The notes under the pieces were generated by a model. It had not been told where the DNA came from. It was given only the letters and a program-made list of their open reading frames with translations, and made no database searches. Made by a program: the position numbers and the translations under genes. Of a stretch of 64,000 nucleotides of DNA, positions 12,219 to 22,846 are shown piece after piece (within the stretch, counting starts at the first letter, position 1; every line of letters starts with the position of its first letter). The DNA is from Kalaharituber pfeilii (Eukaryota; Ascomycota; Pezizomycetes; Pezizales; Pezizaceae): contig WHUZ01000037.1 of NCBI GenBank assembly GCA_015179045.1, positions 1 to 64,000 on the forward strand, written 5' to 3'.

Positions 12219-14596
12219 TAGTTCGAGTAATAGTCGATCAAGTGAAGTGGTGCAGTGGGTCAAAGTGGTCTGAAATAAACTCGAAGGCCCAGAATTGAAA
12301 CCGTGATTCAGTTGATCTATATCCTTGTGGCGGCGATATTGACTGTCTAGATCCTGCCTGTCTCCAGCGTCTCTGGGCGTAAGCAGGGGTGGAGGAGGAG
12401 GAGGAGGAGGAGGAGGTATTTGGGGAACTCGCCAGTCGGCAATAGCGCCAGGTACAGAATCTTTTCCTCCGATCCGATCCGCGCGCTCCACTCTAAGCCT
12501 GCAGCAAGTTCCAATATCGATTGTGCGTTGCAGAAGAGCTGTCGATCAAGCTGTTTGCTTCGATAGCGATCTACTGAGGCCCTTTCCTTCACAGCAGCTA
12601 ACTTGAGGGGATATTTTATCAAAACCAGATAAAAAGAAACGGGAACCGGAGAGACGGGAACGGGGATTGGCGGGGTTAGAGGCAAAATGTGAGGCCAAAT
12701 AGAGCTCGTGAAAGCTGGTGCTTCTAGAAAACCGGAATCAGGATTTTAAGGCAGACGCTGTGCGACGTTTGACGCAAGGGCGCGTTAGTACGAGTATTTG
12801 ATTAATGGATGAGCAGGATGCTCTCTTCGACTTTCAGGACAGGAAATATCATACGTTTTAAGGAGGAAGAAGGAAGGAAGGAAGAAGAATGGATAGACAA
12901 GGCTGCGGCGACGAAGGTGAGGAATGTGACAGACAGCTCCAGCATAGCTTCTACTTCAGAGACTTGATTTCCTCCGCCCACGAACTGCTCCATTCAGCAA
13001 CCATGTACACCCTGCCTCAATAATGTGCATGCGCGGTCTCGACAGGAAGAGCCTCTCATGGAGCGTGTGTACTTGAACTATACGTCAACTATAAGTTGCC
13101 ATTTGTCTTCTGGGGCATTCTTGAGTAAACACGTCCACCATGTGTCGGGGATACTGCTGATGTGATGCACTACGCTCCCACTACGCTCCCACTTGTAAGT
13201 AGTAAATGCCATCGCCATACGTGTAGTTACAAGTACACGCAAAGTCTAGCCCGCTGTTCCCGCCCTCAGCGCGCCAAGGCAGAGCGTGCGAAGGATATCA
13301 TATCCATTGCCCATCCCATTGATGCGAACCTTCTGTCACCTGTATCGCGTCCTCTTCCCCGCAGCTACCGGTCTTACTCGCACCACCCGCCACTGTCGGT
13401 ACGACGGCACCAGAGTACGTTCATTCCGTACCTGATAATCGCTAACCTGCTTGCCGTATCCTTCGCTGGCTCACTAGTCAAGGCGCCACCAAATCCATGT
13501 TCAAATCCCAACGTAAGCACCTTCTTCCCGATTCTGGCTTGAGGCGCGAACCTGCTACTTGTATTATACCGTCTCTGGAGGTAGGTGCCTGGTTACCCCT
13601 CAATGGCGAGCTAGGCCCCGCCTAGTCTAAAAAAGCAATTCAACCACCCCACGCTACCCTTGCGCTAACTTTTCCCCTGTCCCCAACCTCATCGCCACCT
13701 GCACGAGTCAGTAGTGTACGGCTTATCTTATCACCAATCATCAACGTCAAGTTACCAATTGTAGCGCCGGACCTAATAAAAATCTCACGTAAGAAACGCC
13801 TAGTATTATTTTTTTGATGTGTCTGGGAGTGGCATGAGACTACCTGGGAGCGAGAACACTGATGCGTCTAATACCTGTTATCGGAACATCTAGACAGAGC
13901 CTTTCTGTGTCATAAGTATGTAAGAGAGCAGTGCGCTGGTGCTAGCGCTAGCACTCCCGATGTTGACATCCCAATGTATGCAAATCTCAACTCCACCTTT
14001 TGTATCTTTCATTGCGCAAACAGAATTCATATGCAGCAGATTTTATATTAGTCTCGTGACCACACTTTATATGTGCACAAGTCCAGCGTGAATTTCTGGA
14101 GGACTGGAGGGAGCGGTTAATCCTCCTGTCCGCTTACCCTGAAAAGAATGCAATGTATCTAAATATAGCACCAAACAACGAGTAGTGTCTGACAGCTGCA
14201 GCAACATCCAATATTTTTCTAGTTTTATAAACTCCGCATCAAGCTTCTTCTCCCGCATGTGAAATTGAAATCGGGACCAAGCTGCAGCTGCTACCAGGGG
14301 CACCTTCCAAGCCTAACGTCAACAGTAGAACTCGATATTTCACTCCGTCCAGCATTCCACTCGAGCCCCTTGATTTCTTCCAACTTCTACAGCACATTCA
14401 AATGTTATTCCACTTGTCACGTCAAAGTCCGTCACGAATATCCCATTCTGTTCTCCACACATCAAATATAAGTATCTACCTTTCTTCCTGTACGACTCCC
14501 TCTGCCTCTTAGTCTATTGCTAACTTCTACTTTCCATGCACGAATTGGCATCTCCGCAGACTATAACTTGAACAGGGTTCCGACAACGTAAGCGAA
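12219..14596. other. Intergenic
   Basis: Apart from the open but ATG-less upstream continuation of the GH5-like frame to 12491, no gene is supported. A GAA/GGAA-rich run lies near 12865-12890. The plus-strand frame at 13162-13542 shows no motifs. Confidence 0.4.
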
Positions 14597-14707
14597 ATGA
14601 CGAACCTTGATTGGGCCATCAAAGCGGTGTATGAGCCATTCGCACCTGAGGAGAGCATTTGCTGTAGTGTGCTGGTGATGCAGATGAATTTGGAGCAAGA
14701 TTCTTGA
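14597..14707 (+). pseudogene. Orphan paralog family, internally deleted copy D
   Basis: A 36-codon frame reading NLDWAIKAVYEPFAPEESICCSVLVMQM aligns with the C-terminal third of copies A-C. Immediately upstream, at 14570-14590, AACAGGGTTCCGACAAC resembles the distal leader element of the family. The copy therefore looks like leader joined to C-terminal exon with everything between deleted. The 3' flank (TTATTGGGGTAT) also resembles that of copy C. Confidence 0.6.
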
Positions 14708-15720
14708 TGATTATTGGGGTATCACCATCCTTGACTTGAAACCCTTTCATCCTTCAGACTTGGGCAGGAATGAAAAAAAAAAAGATGCACTATCTGGAAA
14801 ACGTAACTCCGCCCCATTATCGTAATTTTAGCAAACAAGGGATCGTAGGCTTCTGGATTAGGGTTTGTTCCATTTAATTTCTATTTTCATTTTTATTTCT
14901 TTTCACTTTGTTCTTCTGATGCATTTTCATTCAATGGCAAGACCTGCGTTACACACTACATACTTATCCCTCTGTAGGAACAAAATGAATTATGCGCCAA
15001 ATGCTCTTTTAGTGGCATCATACCTCCCTCGATTTCCCAGTATCCCATGCTCTCAGCCCAGTGTACAAATACTTTTGTAGTCAAGGCACCATATGGTAAA
15101 AACCCGTGAATAATACCACATCTTGTTCTCGTACTCAGACCATATCTTATTCACAACATATATACTTAGTAGCTTCAACTGGGCTTGATCTCTGCATAAG
15201 AGTAGAGGCTAATACTTCCTGATCAAGGGATCACTTGGTCGGGTAATATGTACGTACCTTTGGGGGGGGGGGGGGCCGGGTAAGGAGTTCTCCAGGAGGA
15301 GGAGACGAAAAAAAAAAAAGGAGAGGCGAGAAGAAGCAATAGACGAAGTACTCCGTAACTTTTCCATGAAACACTGGGTTGTTTGTGCAAAATATTTGCA
15401 TTTCTATAAGCACGTACATACAGGCTACATGTCCATCACATATTCGTCAGACTCGAGAACTTCAGCACATTGTATGCAGCTCGTACATGATTTAACTTCG
15501 GATTACTTCCACAAGTATCTCCAGAATCAAAGTTGCTATCACCATCGCTAGTTTGTGGTTGTCTGCTCAGAGATTGAAGGTAATACGATATACCAGGTAC
15601 ATGCACTTTAGTTCGGTATCCCCTGATCAATATGAATTTCGCTATGCCTAGGCCTGACCCTGAGGAAGTGCAGTACCACGGCTGTTGATATAGGATACAT
15701 ATACCTTTTCATACGTATAG
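14708..15720. other. Intergenic
   Basis: No gene supported. It contains a 13-14 nt G run near 15262-15275 and A-rich stretches. Confidence 0.45.
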
Positions 15721-15786
15721 TACATCTCTATTCAGATTGGGAACGAGAGCGGTAGAACGGTTCAACGAAACGCCCTCTCCTCTACC
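15721..15786 (+). pseudogene. Leader-only remnant of the paralog family (copy E)
   Basis: TTCAGATTGGGAACGAGAG and TTCAACGAAACGCCCTCTCC match the proximal leader of copy C in order and spacing, but no coding sequence follows. It lies about 0.4 kb upstream of copy C in the same orientation, suggesting a decayed tandem copy. Confidence 0.45.
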
Positions 15787-15954
15787 CAAGCAAATTTCCC
15801 AAGCCCCGCACAGACCCACCGTAGGCGGTTTGAGCACTTGTATCTATAAGCTGCAATAATACATTAAGACAGGGGTTCCTCCAATAGCCTTTTCAAAACA
15901 AAAAAAAATGACCAGTCAGGCCATTGCATGGTCCTAACTTCCTTACAGGAGGTT

Positions 15955-16217
15955 TAGCCTTCTTGCTGGAGCAGGGTTCTGGCAACCCCATCACTTATCA
16001 ACCGGACCTATCACTAAATGCCTTGAACGCAGTTTTGTTCCTTGTGAACTCTTTAGCAGAGACCAGATATTCAAAACGTCTTACAGGCCGAGGCCCGGTC
16101 AGACTACCTCACACCAGTTCTCTTGACAATACATCCATAGTCATACATAGAGTACTGTACAACCTCTACTCAATCTGAGACCGAGAGGAATCCAACTTCC
16201 AACGAAAAGCCCTCTCC
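15955..16217 (+). promoter_or_regulatory. Conserved 5' leader of copy C
   Basis: It begins with a stretch encoding LLEQGSGNPITYQP in one frame, matching LLERGSGNQITHLP upstream of copy B and LGSGDGITYLP upstream of copy A. It ends with CTCTACTCAATCTGAGA and CCAACTTCCAACGAAA directly before the ATG. The frame does not continue into the gene, which favours promoter or 5' UTR function. Confidence 0.5.
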
Positions 16218-16532
16218 ATGCCTTCAAAAATTACCCTCCACTCCCCCATCCGGATCGCTAGCCGTCAGTACTACCTCTTCACCGTAACCGGCGCCGACGA
16301 TACCGTCCTGGAAGTCTTCGGTTTTGACATCTCGGAGGCGAACGCGACCCTTGAGGCTCGCAGTGGCATGCGCGAGCTTTGCAAGCTTCCTCTCGACTAC
16401 AAAACAGTTATCAATGGCACCATTGACAAAATAAGGGAAACGACGGGACAAGATTGGGGCATCAAAGAGGTATATGTTTCGGTCGACCTGAACCGCATTA
16501 GTTGTAGCGTGCTAGCAATGCGAACTGAATGA
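16218..16532 (+). CDS. Orphan paralog family, copy C
   Basis: A 104-aa protein starting MPSKITLHSP, the shortest intact member. It keeps ASRQYYLFTVTG, VLEVFGFDI, MRELCKLPLDYKTV, QDWGIKEVYV and RISCSVLAMRTE; the insert between the last two blocks, present in A and B, is missing. It is on the opposite strand from A and B. The frame is intact with a good leader match. Function unknown. There are no transport signals, so a cytosolic or nuclear protein is inferred. Confidence 0.65.
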   Translation: MPSKITLHSPIRIASRQYYLFTVTGADDTVLEVFGFDISEANATLEARSGMRELCKLPLDYKTVINGTIDKIRETTGQDWGIKEVYVSVDLNRISCSVLAMRTE

Positions 16533-16882
16533 GCACTATTGGGGTATATGAGAGAGACCGGCGGCGAGCCAGAAGGGAATCAAAAACAAAGGGTATCAGC
16601 TTGAAGTCTTTTGCCTTCCCAACTATACAAATCGTATGCAATATGTGGAAAAAAAACATAACTTGATCCCGTTCCCGCACTTTACGATAACAAAATAGGA
16701 TCCTTTTTTATTTTTATTTCTATTTCTATTATTATTTTCATTTTATTTTCTTTTATTTTTTACTTTATATATATATATCAGTACTCGTATGTAGCTTACA
16801 TTTAGTTATGTATCCGTCCGAAGCACCAAATAATTTCAGCGGTGTATGAAGTTGAACCTGCGGTACGAGATTCCCCTCACTT

Positions 16883-16931
16883 ACTCGCTGGTTCGAAAAC
16901 ATTGGAACCAATACTTCCTGAACCAGCGAGT
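16883..16931. repeat. 12-bp inverted repeat
   Basis: ACTCGCTGGTTC at 16883-16894 pairs with GAACCAGCGAGT at 16920-16931 across a 25-nt loop. Downstream of copy C; role unknown. Confidence 0.6.
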
Positions 16932-16932
16932 G

Positions 16933-17979
16933 TATACGTACACAAATAAGAATACCTATTCCACAAATCGAATTGCTCCAGAGTCATGATTAACCTGTCT
17001 GCTCTTGTTGTCCTAGTATCAGATGCTCTTAGACCAATTTAAATGTAAACAGAAACCAGAACCTAGAAAATAAGAAGCTATAACTACTGTTACCCCCTCT
17101 TTCCCGAGGAGGAAGCCTCCACAACCTGAACGGCGACACCCATTACCTCAGCCCCCTCCCCGCGCAGGGATTTGCAAATATTCTCAGGCCACCAGCGCGC
17201 ATAACATTATTACTTGAGATGGCTATGACGTTTCCACCTTCTTCGCCCAGACTACTTCATTGCTCATGCATGAAATTGATTGCCAGATGTTCTTTCACAT
17301 ATTAGATCTCGATCTGCCCCTTGTAACGATAGGGTCTCTTGGCAGAAGGTGCTCACACATTGATCTACAGTAGTGTACGACTGCTAAGTAATAAAAATAT
17401 GGGCACGTCATATCATGCCAGGAGCCTCGCATCATGAGCGAGGGTTCCGATCGTCCGAAACGTAGCACATCTAAAGCACTCAGGGCAGCTTACATAGCAC
17501 TGAACTCGTACAGCAAGCGAAACAGGACTGATAATTCCATATGCAGTTATTGCCGCACCTAAAGTAGTCTGGTTAGCGCCAAAAGATACCTGAGAGTGCA
17601 CACCTGGCAGGATACTTAATGGGCTAGAGGAAAGCGGCCGAACTTGAGAAGTATCAGATAATACGGGTAGTTATAGAGGCCCTGCCAAGCTTGATGCTAT
17701 ACATTTAACTGACGCAATCATCAGCTGTATAAGCAGCCTCACATCTCCGAGCTTTGCCGAGAACACATGAATAAGGAAGGTGGCATGGAAGTAGGAGGAA
17801 CGATCTTTGAACGAGGGGGGGGGGGATATGCCATCCTTCATGATCGGAGAACATCATCCAGTTCCGCAGATGTCTCTAGTATTTCAGTGCAAAGTTTATT
17901 GGGTTTACTCAATTCTGTAGCCTATTCAGCTCTTTAATTTATTCAGTTCGTTAGTATCTCTACGCACCTATTATCTCCG
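16933..17979. other. Intergenic
   Basis: No gene, RNA gene or repeat recognised; a G run occurs near 17816-17824. Confidence 0.45.
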
Positions 17980-18073
17980 TCGTGACCTGCTCACCTCGCC
18001 ATAGCCCCAGGGCGGCACGCGAGTAATGAAATTAAAAAAAAAAAAAATCAAAAAAAAAAATCGTGACCTGCTC
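17980..18073 (+). mobile_element. Hairpin-tailed micro-retroposon, family A, copy A1
   Basis: The inserted unit is 17993-18060 (68 bp): a hairpin with outer stem CTCGC/GCGAG around AGCCCC..GGGC, then TAATGAAATT and an A tail. It is flanked by a perfect 13-bp target-site duplication, TCGTGACCTGCTC, at 17980-17992 and 18061-18073. This is the signature of target-primed reverse transcription of a tiny RNA or of an extremely 5'-truncated LINE copy. Confidence 0.8.
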
Positions 18074-18461
18074 TCTTCCACAGTACCTAATGCATAACAG
18101 GACCATCTAGAAGATTCTGAAACTGTTCAGTATGGAATTATAGATCTTTTTGCCCAAGCGACTTAGAGAGTTCTTGAAAATCTAATAATGGGGCTGAAGA
18201 TATGACTTATAGCAACTTCTAAGGCAGACGCGGTGAGAGACCCACCGAAGGCGAAGGAGGGCGAGAGGGACGAGATGCTGGGGTGGGCGGGGAGATGATT
18301 TTCTTTTCTTTACTCTAACTTAGGAGGCGGAGAGAACGTTAGCTTTCAGTTCCCGGTTTTTCCTCATATTCATGTCTACTGTTGATGGAGCTCAAGAGAA
18401 GGATTTCCCGTTTCATCAACCTCTTCAGATTATCTATTTCCTTATTCTCCTTTGTACCTAA

Positions 18462-18536
18462 CCCCGCCATAGCCCACAGGGCGGTATGCGAGTAATGTTT
18501 TTTTAAAAAATAATAATAATAATAATAATAATAAAA
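18462..18536 (+). mobile_element. Hairpin-tailed micro-retroposon, family A, copy A2
   Basis: Core CCGCCATAGCCCACAGGGCGG, then TATGCGAGTAATG, a T run, an A run and a (TAA)n tail. The upstream TACCTAACCCCGCC resembles the ATGTAACTAACCTCGCC seen at other copies, so it includes slightly more of the parent 3' end. I did not find a clear target-site duplication. Confidence 0.6.
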
Positions 18537-18559
18537 AGGAAATTCCAAGACAATTTCTG

Positions 18560-18965
18560 AAGCCAGCAATTTTGCCTACATCTACTTATATCTAGCTGTT
18601 GTAGTAAAGTTATTTAAGATCATGCTTGAAATCTGTTTAGAAAAAATATTCAAGACTAGTATAGAAATGAATCTATGTACTATACTTTTAGATATAGAGA
18701 GAATAGATAACTACATAGTAGAAATTACAGAAATAAAGAAGATCTCAATAAGATATATTATATAAAATAACTTTAGTAAGTATATAGATACATAGTACTT
18801 ATTTTTCCTCTCTTCTTTCTTTATATGTACTTATTAGTTCATAGAATAGTATAGCTGTAGATACAAAAGTAGCAAATCTAATAATATAAGTTTTTATGCT
18901 GATAAGAGCTTTAATACTATAAGTGATTTAAAAATCTAATACTTTTCTTAAATGTAAATAGAAAA
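18560..18965. other. AT-rich anonymous segment
   Basis: Strongly AT-rich with no reading frames. It could be a decayed or C-to-T mutated repeat, but nothing recognisable remains. Confidence 0.4.
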
Positions 18966-20992
18966 AACTAGTGCTTTGGCAATTTCAAGGGGAAAATTTG
19001 GAGGAAGGACCTCAGGTTCATTGCGGAAGACAGGCCGGTTATATTCCCTGATTAATATAAAGATTCAGCGTGAAAGCTGTCTCGGATTGTAAGCTAGGGC
19101 CGAGCTGGTCGGTAAAGCAAGTAAGTATGCAGGTGCTTGCAATGCTGAGGAGCGTGAGGTGCAATACTGAACCTGGGCCGAGTCCTGATGGAAAGAGTAC
19201 AGTAGATGATAGCCTGACTGACTGTATACTCTCTAACTAAGCTTTTTGCTTGGCGCCGGGCCGCCATCGAGTATCACGGTCTAGCTTCATCCTGTCACGG
19301 TTTAGGTTTTTGCATATACAACTTACTTTAGACTTCGCTTAGCCTCGCAATACAGCCTTGCGGAAATGGTGGGGTGTGCAAGTAAAGTATGAACAGTCAA
19401 ACATCTCATATTTGATCCTCTATAGCTAGATATGCTGTATTATTGGATGAAGCCCTAGCCCCCAAATTTCCTTCTCCCTCATAAGGCGGCCTATCAGTGA
19501 ATATTTAGTCGTATTGGATAAATGTCGTGGCTCCGAGCTCATCCAATACGTTGGTTTGAGTCACATGTGCATAATCTCAGCATCTGAACCCCTCGAGCTT
19601 GGGCAACATTCGGTTTCAAATGCACACCACTAACTTCATAGAATCATACTCACTGCATAGATAGAATAGTACATCTAAGTAGTAAATAATGCAAGTAGTA
19701 TTAGGTCCTAGCCTCGCGCGTCTCGTTCCCAATGCTTGTCTTAAAGCCACTAAACTGGAGTGAACCTCCAAAACCCCATCCTCTGACGGCCATGTCCTTC
19801 GTCGCAATGACCCCATTGCTCAAGCGACATACATGCATGAGTCCACCTGAACCTAGTTCTCCTTCATCCGTTGAATCAATAGCGTCATGTTCTTCCATTA
19901 CATTGTCTATCGCCTTCTCCAGCCGAACCTCCATTTGCTTCTATGAAAAGGATTTACTTTTGTTCTTTCCTCCGAAATCAGATCCACTATATCACATTCT
20001 TCCATTGTCACCGTCTATAGGGAACAAGATCTCCTTTCCCACCGTAGCTGAATACTGATGCGTCCCGTGCTGCATTAAAAATCGTAGAGTATTGGACTGA
20101 AGGTTGCATAAAACCAAATCGATTGATGCTGATTGCTGGCTTCTATAAAGTTCGAGATCCGCCATCCATAGGATACACTATATTGAAACCATGCGGTAAT
20201 AAACCCTTTCATTTTTTTTTTTTTTTAATATCATTGATCACATGCCGCCCTAGGGGCTATGGCGATGAACCTTTCATTGATGTGCATCTCTTTAAGCACA
20301 TGCTGCATCTGCCCAACGTTCTTTTAACCGGGAGCCCCTTTAAGCGATTGAATTCTCAACCCTAGTCTTTTTCTCCGCTTGTTCCCCGGTCAGGTTGGAA
20401 TATGCAGTATTCCGCTTCAACATGAGCTGTGTCCTTCAGTTCGATTATCTCGACGTGGTATTTGTAAACCTGTCGGCCAATTAATAAGCCCTTGACTTGT
20501 CTCAGGAGATTCGGGTAGTCAAACAGAGATACGCATCGGTACTTCCATATAAATATATTAACTATCAATAGAAGTATTCACAAGTGGCGTGCGTAGTGTG
20601 CAAGGCTGGGATGTAGATTGCTGTCACGTGTACGAGCATCTATGTATGTATCCACCTAGATAGCATAAAGGTTTCCTACCCAAACTGGCAATCTGCATCC
20701 GGCTGTGAAGCCCATGAACATCGCTGCTATGGTCAGTTGTAAATAATCCCCAGGACAACATTGAGCATATGGCTAATAGTTTCCTTCATCACGATTATTA
20801 ACCCATCGCAATCTCACAGTGCAAGACCTCAAACAACTTCATCACTCTAATCGCTAGACCCGAGTACAACTCCTCCAGGCCCTATAGAATCTGAATTTAT
20901 TTTATTAGAACACTTTCTTTTCTCTACCATACCTTATTTGACATACCCCCCCACAAGAGTCCTCACCAGCCTCAAGCTCGACAGCTCCCACA
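18966..20992. other. Intergenic with possible gene scraps
   Basis: Two short minus-strand frames look mildly protein-like: 19701-19934 (77 aa, MEVRLEKAIDNVMEEHD..) and 20362-20568 (ending EYCIFQPDRGTSGEKD). Neither has a recognisable motif, and a micro-retroposon sits between them. They may be pieces of one decayed gene. Confidence 0.3.
20205..20278 (-). mobile_element. Hairpin-tailed micro-retroposon, family A, copy A3
   Basis: The insert at 20214-20269 is in minus orientation. The outer stem is ATCGC/GTGAT instead of CTCGC/GCGAG, so pairing is kept although both sides changed. The T run marks the A tail. The target-site duplication is CCTTTCATT at 20205-20213 and 20270-20278. Confidence 0.7.
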
Positions 20993-21592
20993 ATGTGCAC
21001 CTACAACATCACTCTCTCTTCCTGTCAATGTCCCAACGCGGGCTCCAATATCACCATCACCAGTGGCACATCCTCCTGCTCCATTACCGGAAGTAGCTAC
21101 ACTGTTAATGTTACTGGCACCTCCCAACAAAACATCACCACTCCTGCCAATTCTAACGCTGGCATTTCAGCTATGGACATTATTTCTGACGCTCCTGCTC
21201 ACAAAAGCTATACCAGACGCGCGCCTCTCCCCATCCCGCACGAAGCTGTCAAGCAGTTGCCAGATGAGCTCACCAGCGAACTCCAAAAGTTGGTAGCACT
21301 TGACACGGCATCCTTCGTTATGATTGTATGCGATGATGGTGTGAGGGCCCCAGAGTTCAATGCTTTTACTATCGGATTAGACGAGATATTCTTCCCCAGC
21401 AGCCCTACTTGGCATCAAATTACCGCAATGCCTGAATATCACAACCTCTTGATGCCTTGGCTAGTAAGGCCTACCCAGACAGTTTTATGGGCTCTCTCAG
21501 GCGGTCAAGGGTGGGACTTAGTATGGTCCCATGAGTATGGTGAACAAGCACAGAGGACGAAGTTGTTATTCCGAAAGCAAGAACATGCATAA
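20993..21592 (+). CDS. Orphan protein, distant relative of the paralog family
   Basis: 199 aa, single exon, start ATG at 20993 (context CACAATGTG). The N-terminal 50 residues are Thr/Ser/Asn/Cys-rich and beta-prone (NITLSSCQC, NITITSGTSS). A linker follows, then a domain containing FVMIVCDDG, IGLDEIFFPSSPTW, VLWALSGGQGWDLVW and KLLFRKQE. The order strand, D-E-I/V helix, WD strand and final strand parallels the protein at 22289-22846 and, more weakly, copies A-C. The NIT sites are not expected to be glycosylated because no signal peptide is visible. Function unknown. Confidence 0.6.
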   Translation: MCTYNITLSSCQCPNAGSNITITSGTSSCSITGSSYTVNVTGTSQQNITTPANSNAGISAMDIISDAPAHKSYTRRAPLPIPHEAVKQLPDELTSELQKLVALDTASFVMIVCDDGVRAPEFNAFTIGLDEIFFPSSPTWHQITAMPEYHNLLMPWLVRPTQTVLWALSGGQGWDLVWSHEYGEQAQRTKLLFRKQEHA

Positions 21593-22288
21593 AATACCTC
21601 AGCGTTGATACACCATCAAATCAACTCGACTCCTCTAAGGCCATTCCTTTTTTTGTACTGGTATATCTACAATTAGGTATATTTGTTGGATATATGTACT
21701 AGTAGTTTTATGTAGACCAGTTGTGTGTGGGTTACCCATTGTGACCCCTAGTGTGAGTGGATATTCACCATATTATCTTCTATTCATGCAATGTGAGGTG
21801 TCCGGTCAATTCTTTCCGCATAAGACGTCTTCAAGACTGGAGACCGCCGAACACTACCCGACCACTGGCAAATATACCGATTGATACGGATACAGCCCTC
21901 CTACTTGTGCGTTAAACAGATGCATGCATGAACCAGTCTGTCATACATAAGGCGTGCCCCACACCTGTCCAACGTCAGGCTGAATGCAAGCTGGGGGCCT
22001 GACTTCCTATCGACTAAACCCTGAGTTTCCATGTGATCTGCCCTCTATGTAGCATGCAACCAAGCAAGGGTAATGACATCATTGACATGCTTCAATTTCA
22101 GTGTTTCTAGGCGACGTCAAGAGCAAAATTCCATAATTGTACTTGATCCAAACAACCTAAACCGAACCAAAATAAAACAATTTTTAGTTGTCCGGCAAAC
22201 AGCGCAGGGAGAAACTAGGTCACCAAAACGTCGAAACGTACCTTGAGACTAAATCATACTCTGTTTCCAAAAGAAATTATATCCTACA
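21593..22288. other. Intergenic
   Basis: No gene supported between the two same-strand orphan genes. The DNA just before 22289 is AT-rich and could hold the promoter of the second gene. Confidence 0.4.
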
Positions 22289-22846
22289 ATGTTCTCTCTC
22301 ACGAGTTCCACCGACATTAATCTCAGCTTTACTGTCACTGTCCCACCCAACACGGGACTGACTGTCACCAATACGAGCACCAATGTCACTTCCGGCAATC
22401 ATGTCACCTTAAGCTTCGATCCCGCGCCTGCAAAGGAACAATACCAGTCTTCTCAGGTCGGCGCATCCGCCAAATCTATTCTGAAATCCACTTCGCCTGT
22501 CGAACACAAAACTTCCACAGAAACGATAGAGGGTCTTGACTTATCCGAAGTCCGTGCTATTTCAGCGGCACCCTATGTTATCTTACGCCGCTGGAAAGCC
22601 AAAAATGGAGCCATCACCATTCGTATATTTAGCGCTCACTTTACAACTGTTCCTACGTGGGCTTTAGAAAACATTGACGAGGTGTTTTGCGTGCAAGCTG
22701 TATCGACCGAGTTGAATTTCATTGAACAGTCTCAGCGCGTATTGAGAGGTGAGACCGGATTTCGGTGGGACCTAGCAGGGCTGTATCACAAGGTGAATGA
22801 TGAGAAGACCAGAGTTTTAATAGTTGTGTTGAAGCGGGATGAATGA
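22289..22846 (+). CDS. Orphan protein, distant relative of the paralog family
   Basis: 185 aa, single exon. Residues 1-45 are Thr/Asn/Ser/Val-rich (NLSFTVTVPPNTGLTV, NVTSGNHVTLSF), similar in style to the protein at 20993. The C-terminal domain reads PYVILRRW, ITIRIFSAHF, LENIDEVFCV, LRGETGFRWDLAGLYH and TRVLIVVLKRDE. Compare LKEETKLDWGIKELYV and IYCSVLAMH in copy A: the spacing between helix, the W-D/G block and the last strand is the same. That makes it a candidate divergent paralog rather than proof of one. Function unknown. Confidence 0.6.
   Translation: MFSLTSSTDINLSFTVTVPPNTGLTVTNTSTNVTSGNHVTLSFDPAPAKEQYQSSQVGASAKSILKSTSPVEHKTSTETIEGLDLSEVRAISAAPYVILRRWKAKNGAITIRIFSAHFTTVPTWALENIDEVFCVQAVSTELNFIEQSQRVLRGETGFRWDLAGLYHKVNDEKTRVLIVVLKRDE

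Noticed and set aside
11758..12273. 171-codon plus-strand frame
   Set aside because: Antisense shadow of the Pro/Ser-rich N-terminus of the GH5-like gene.
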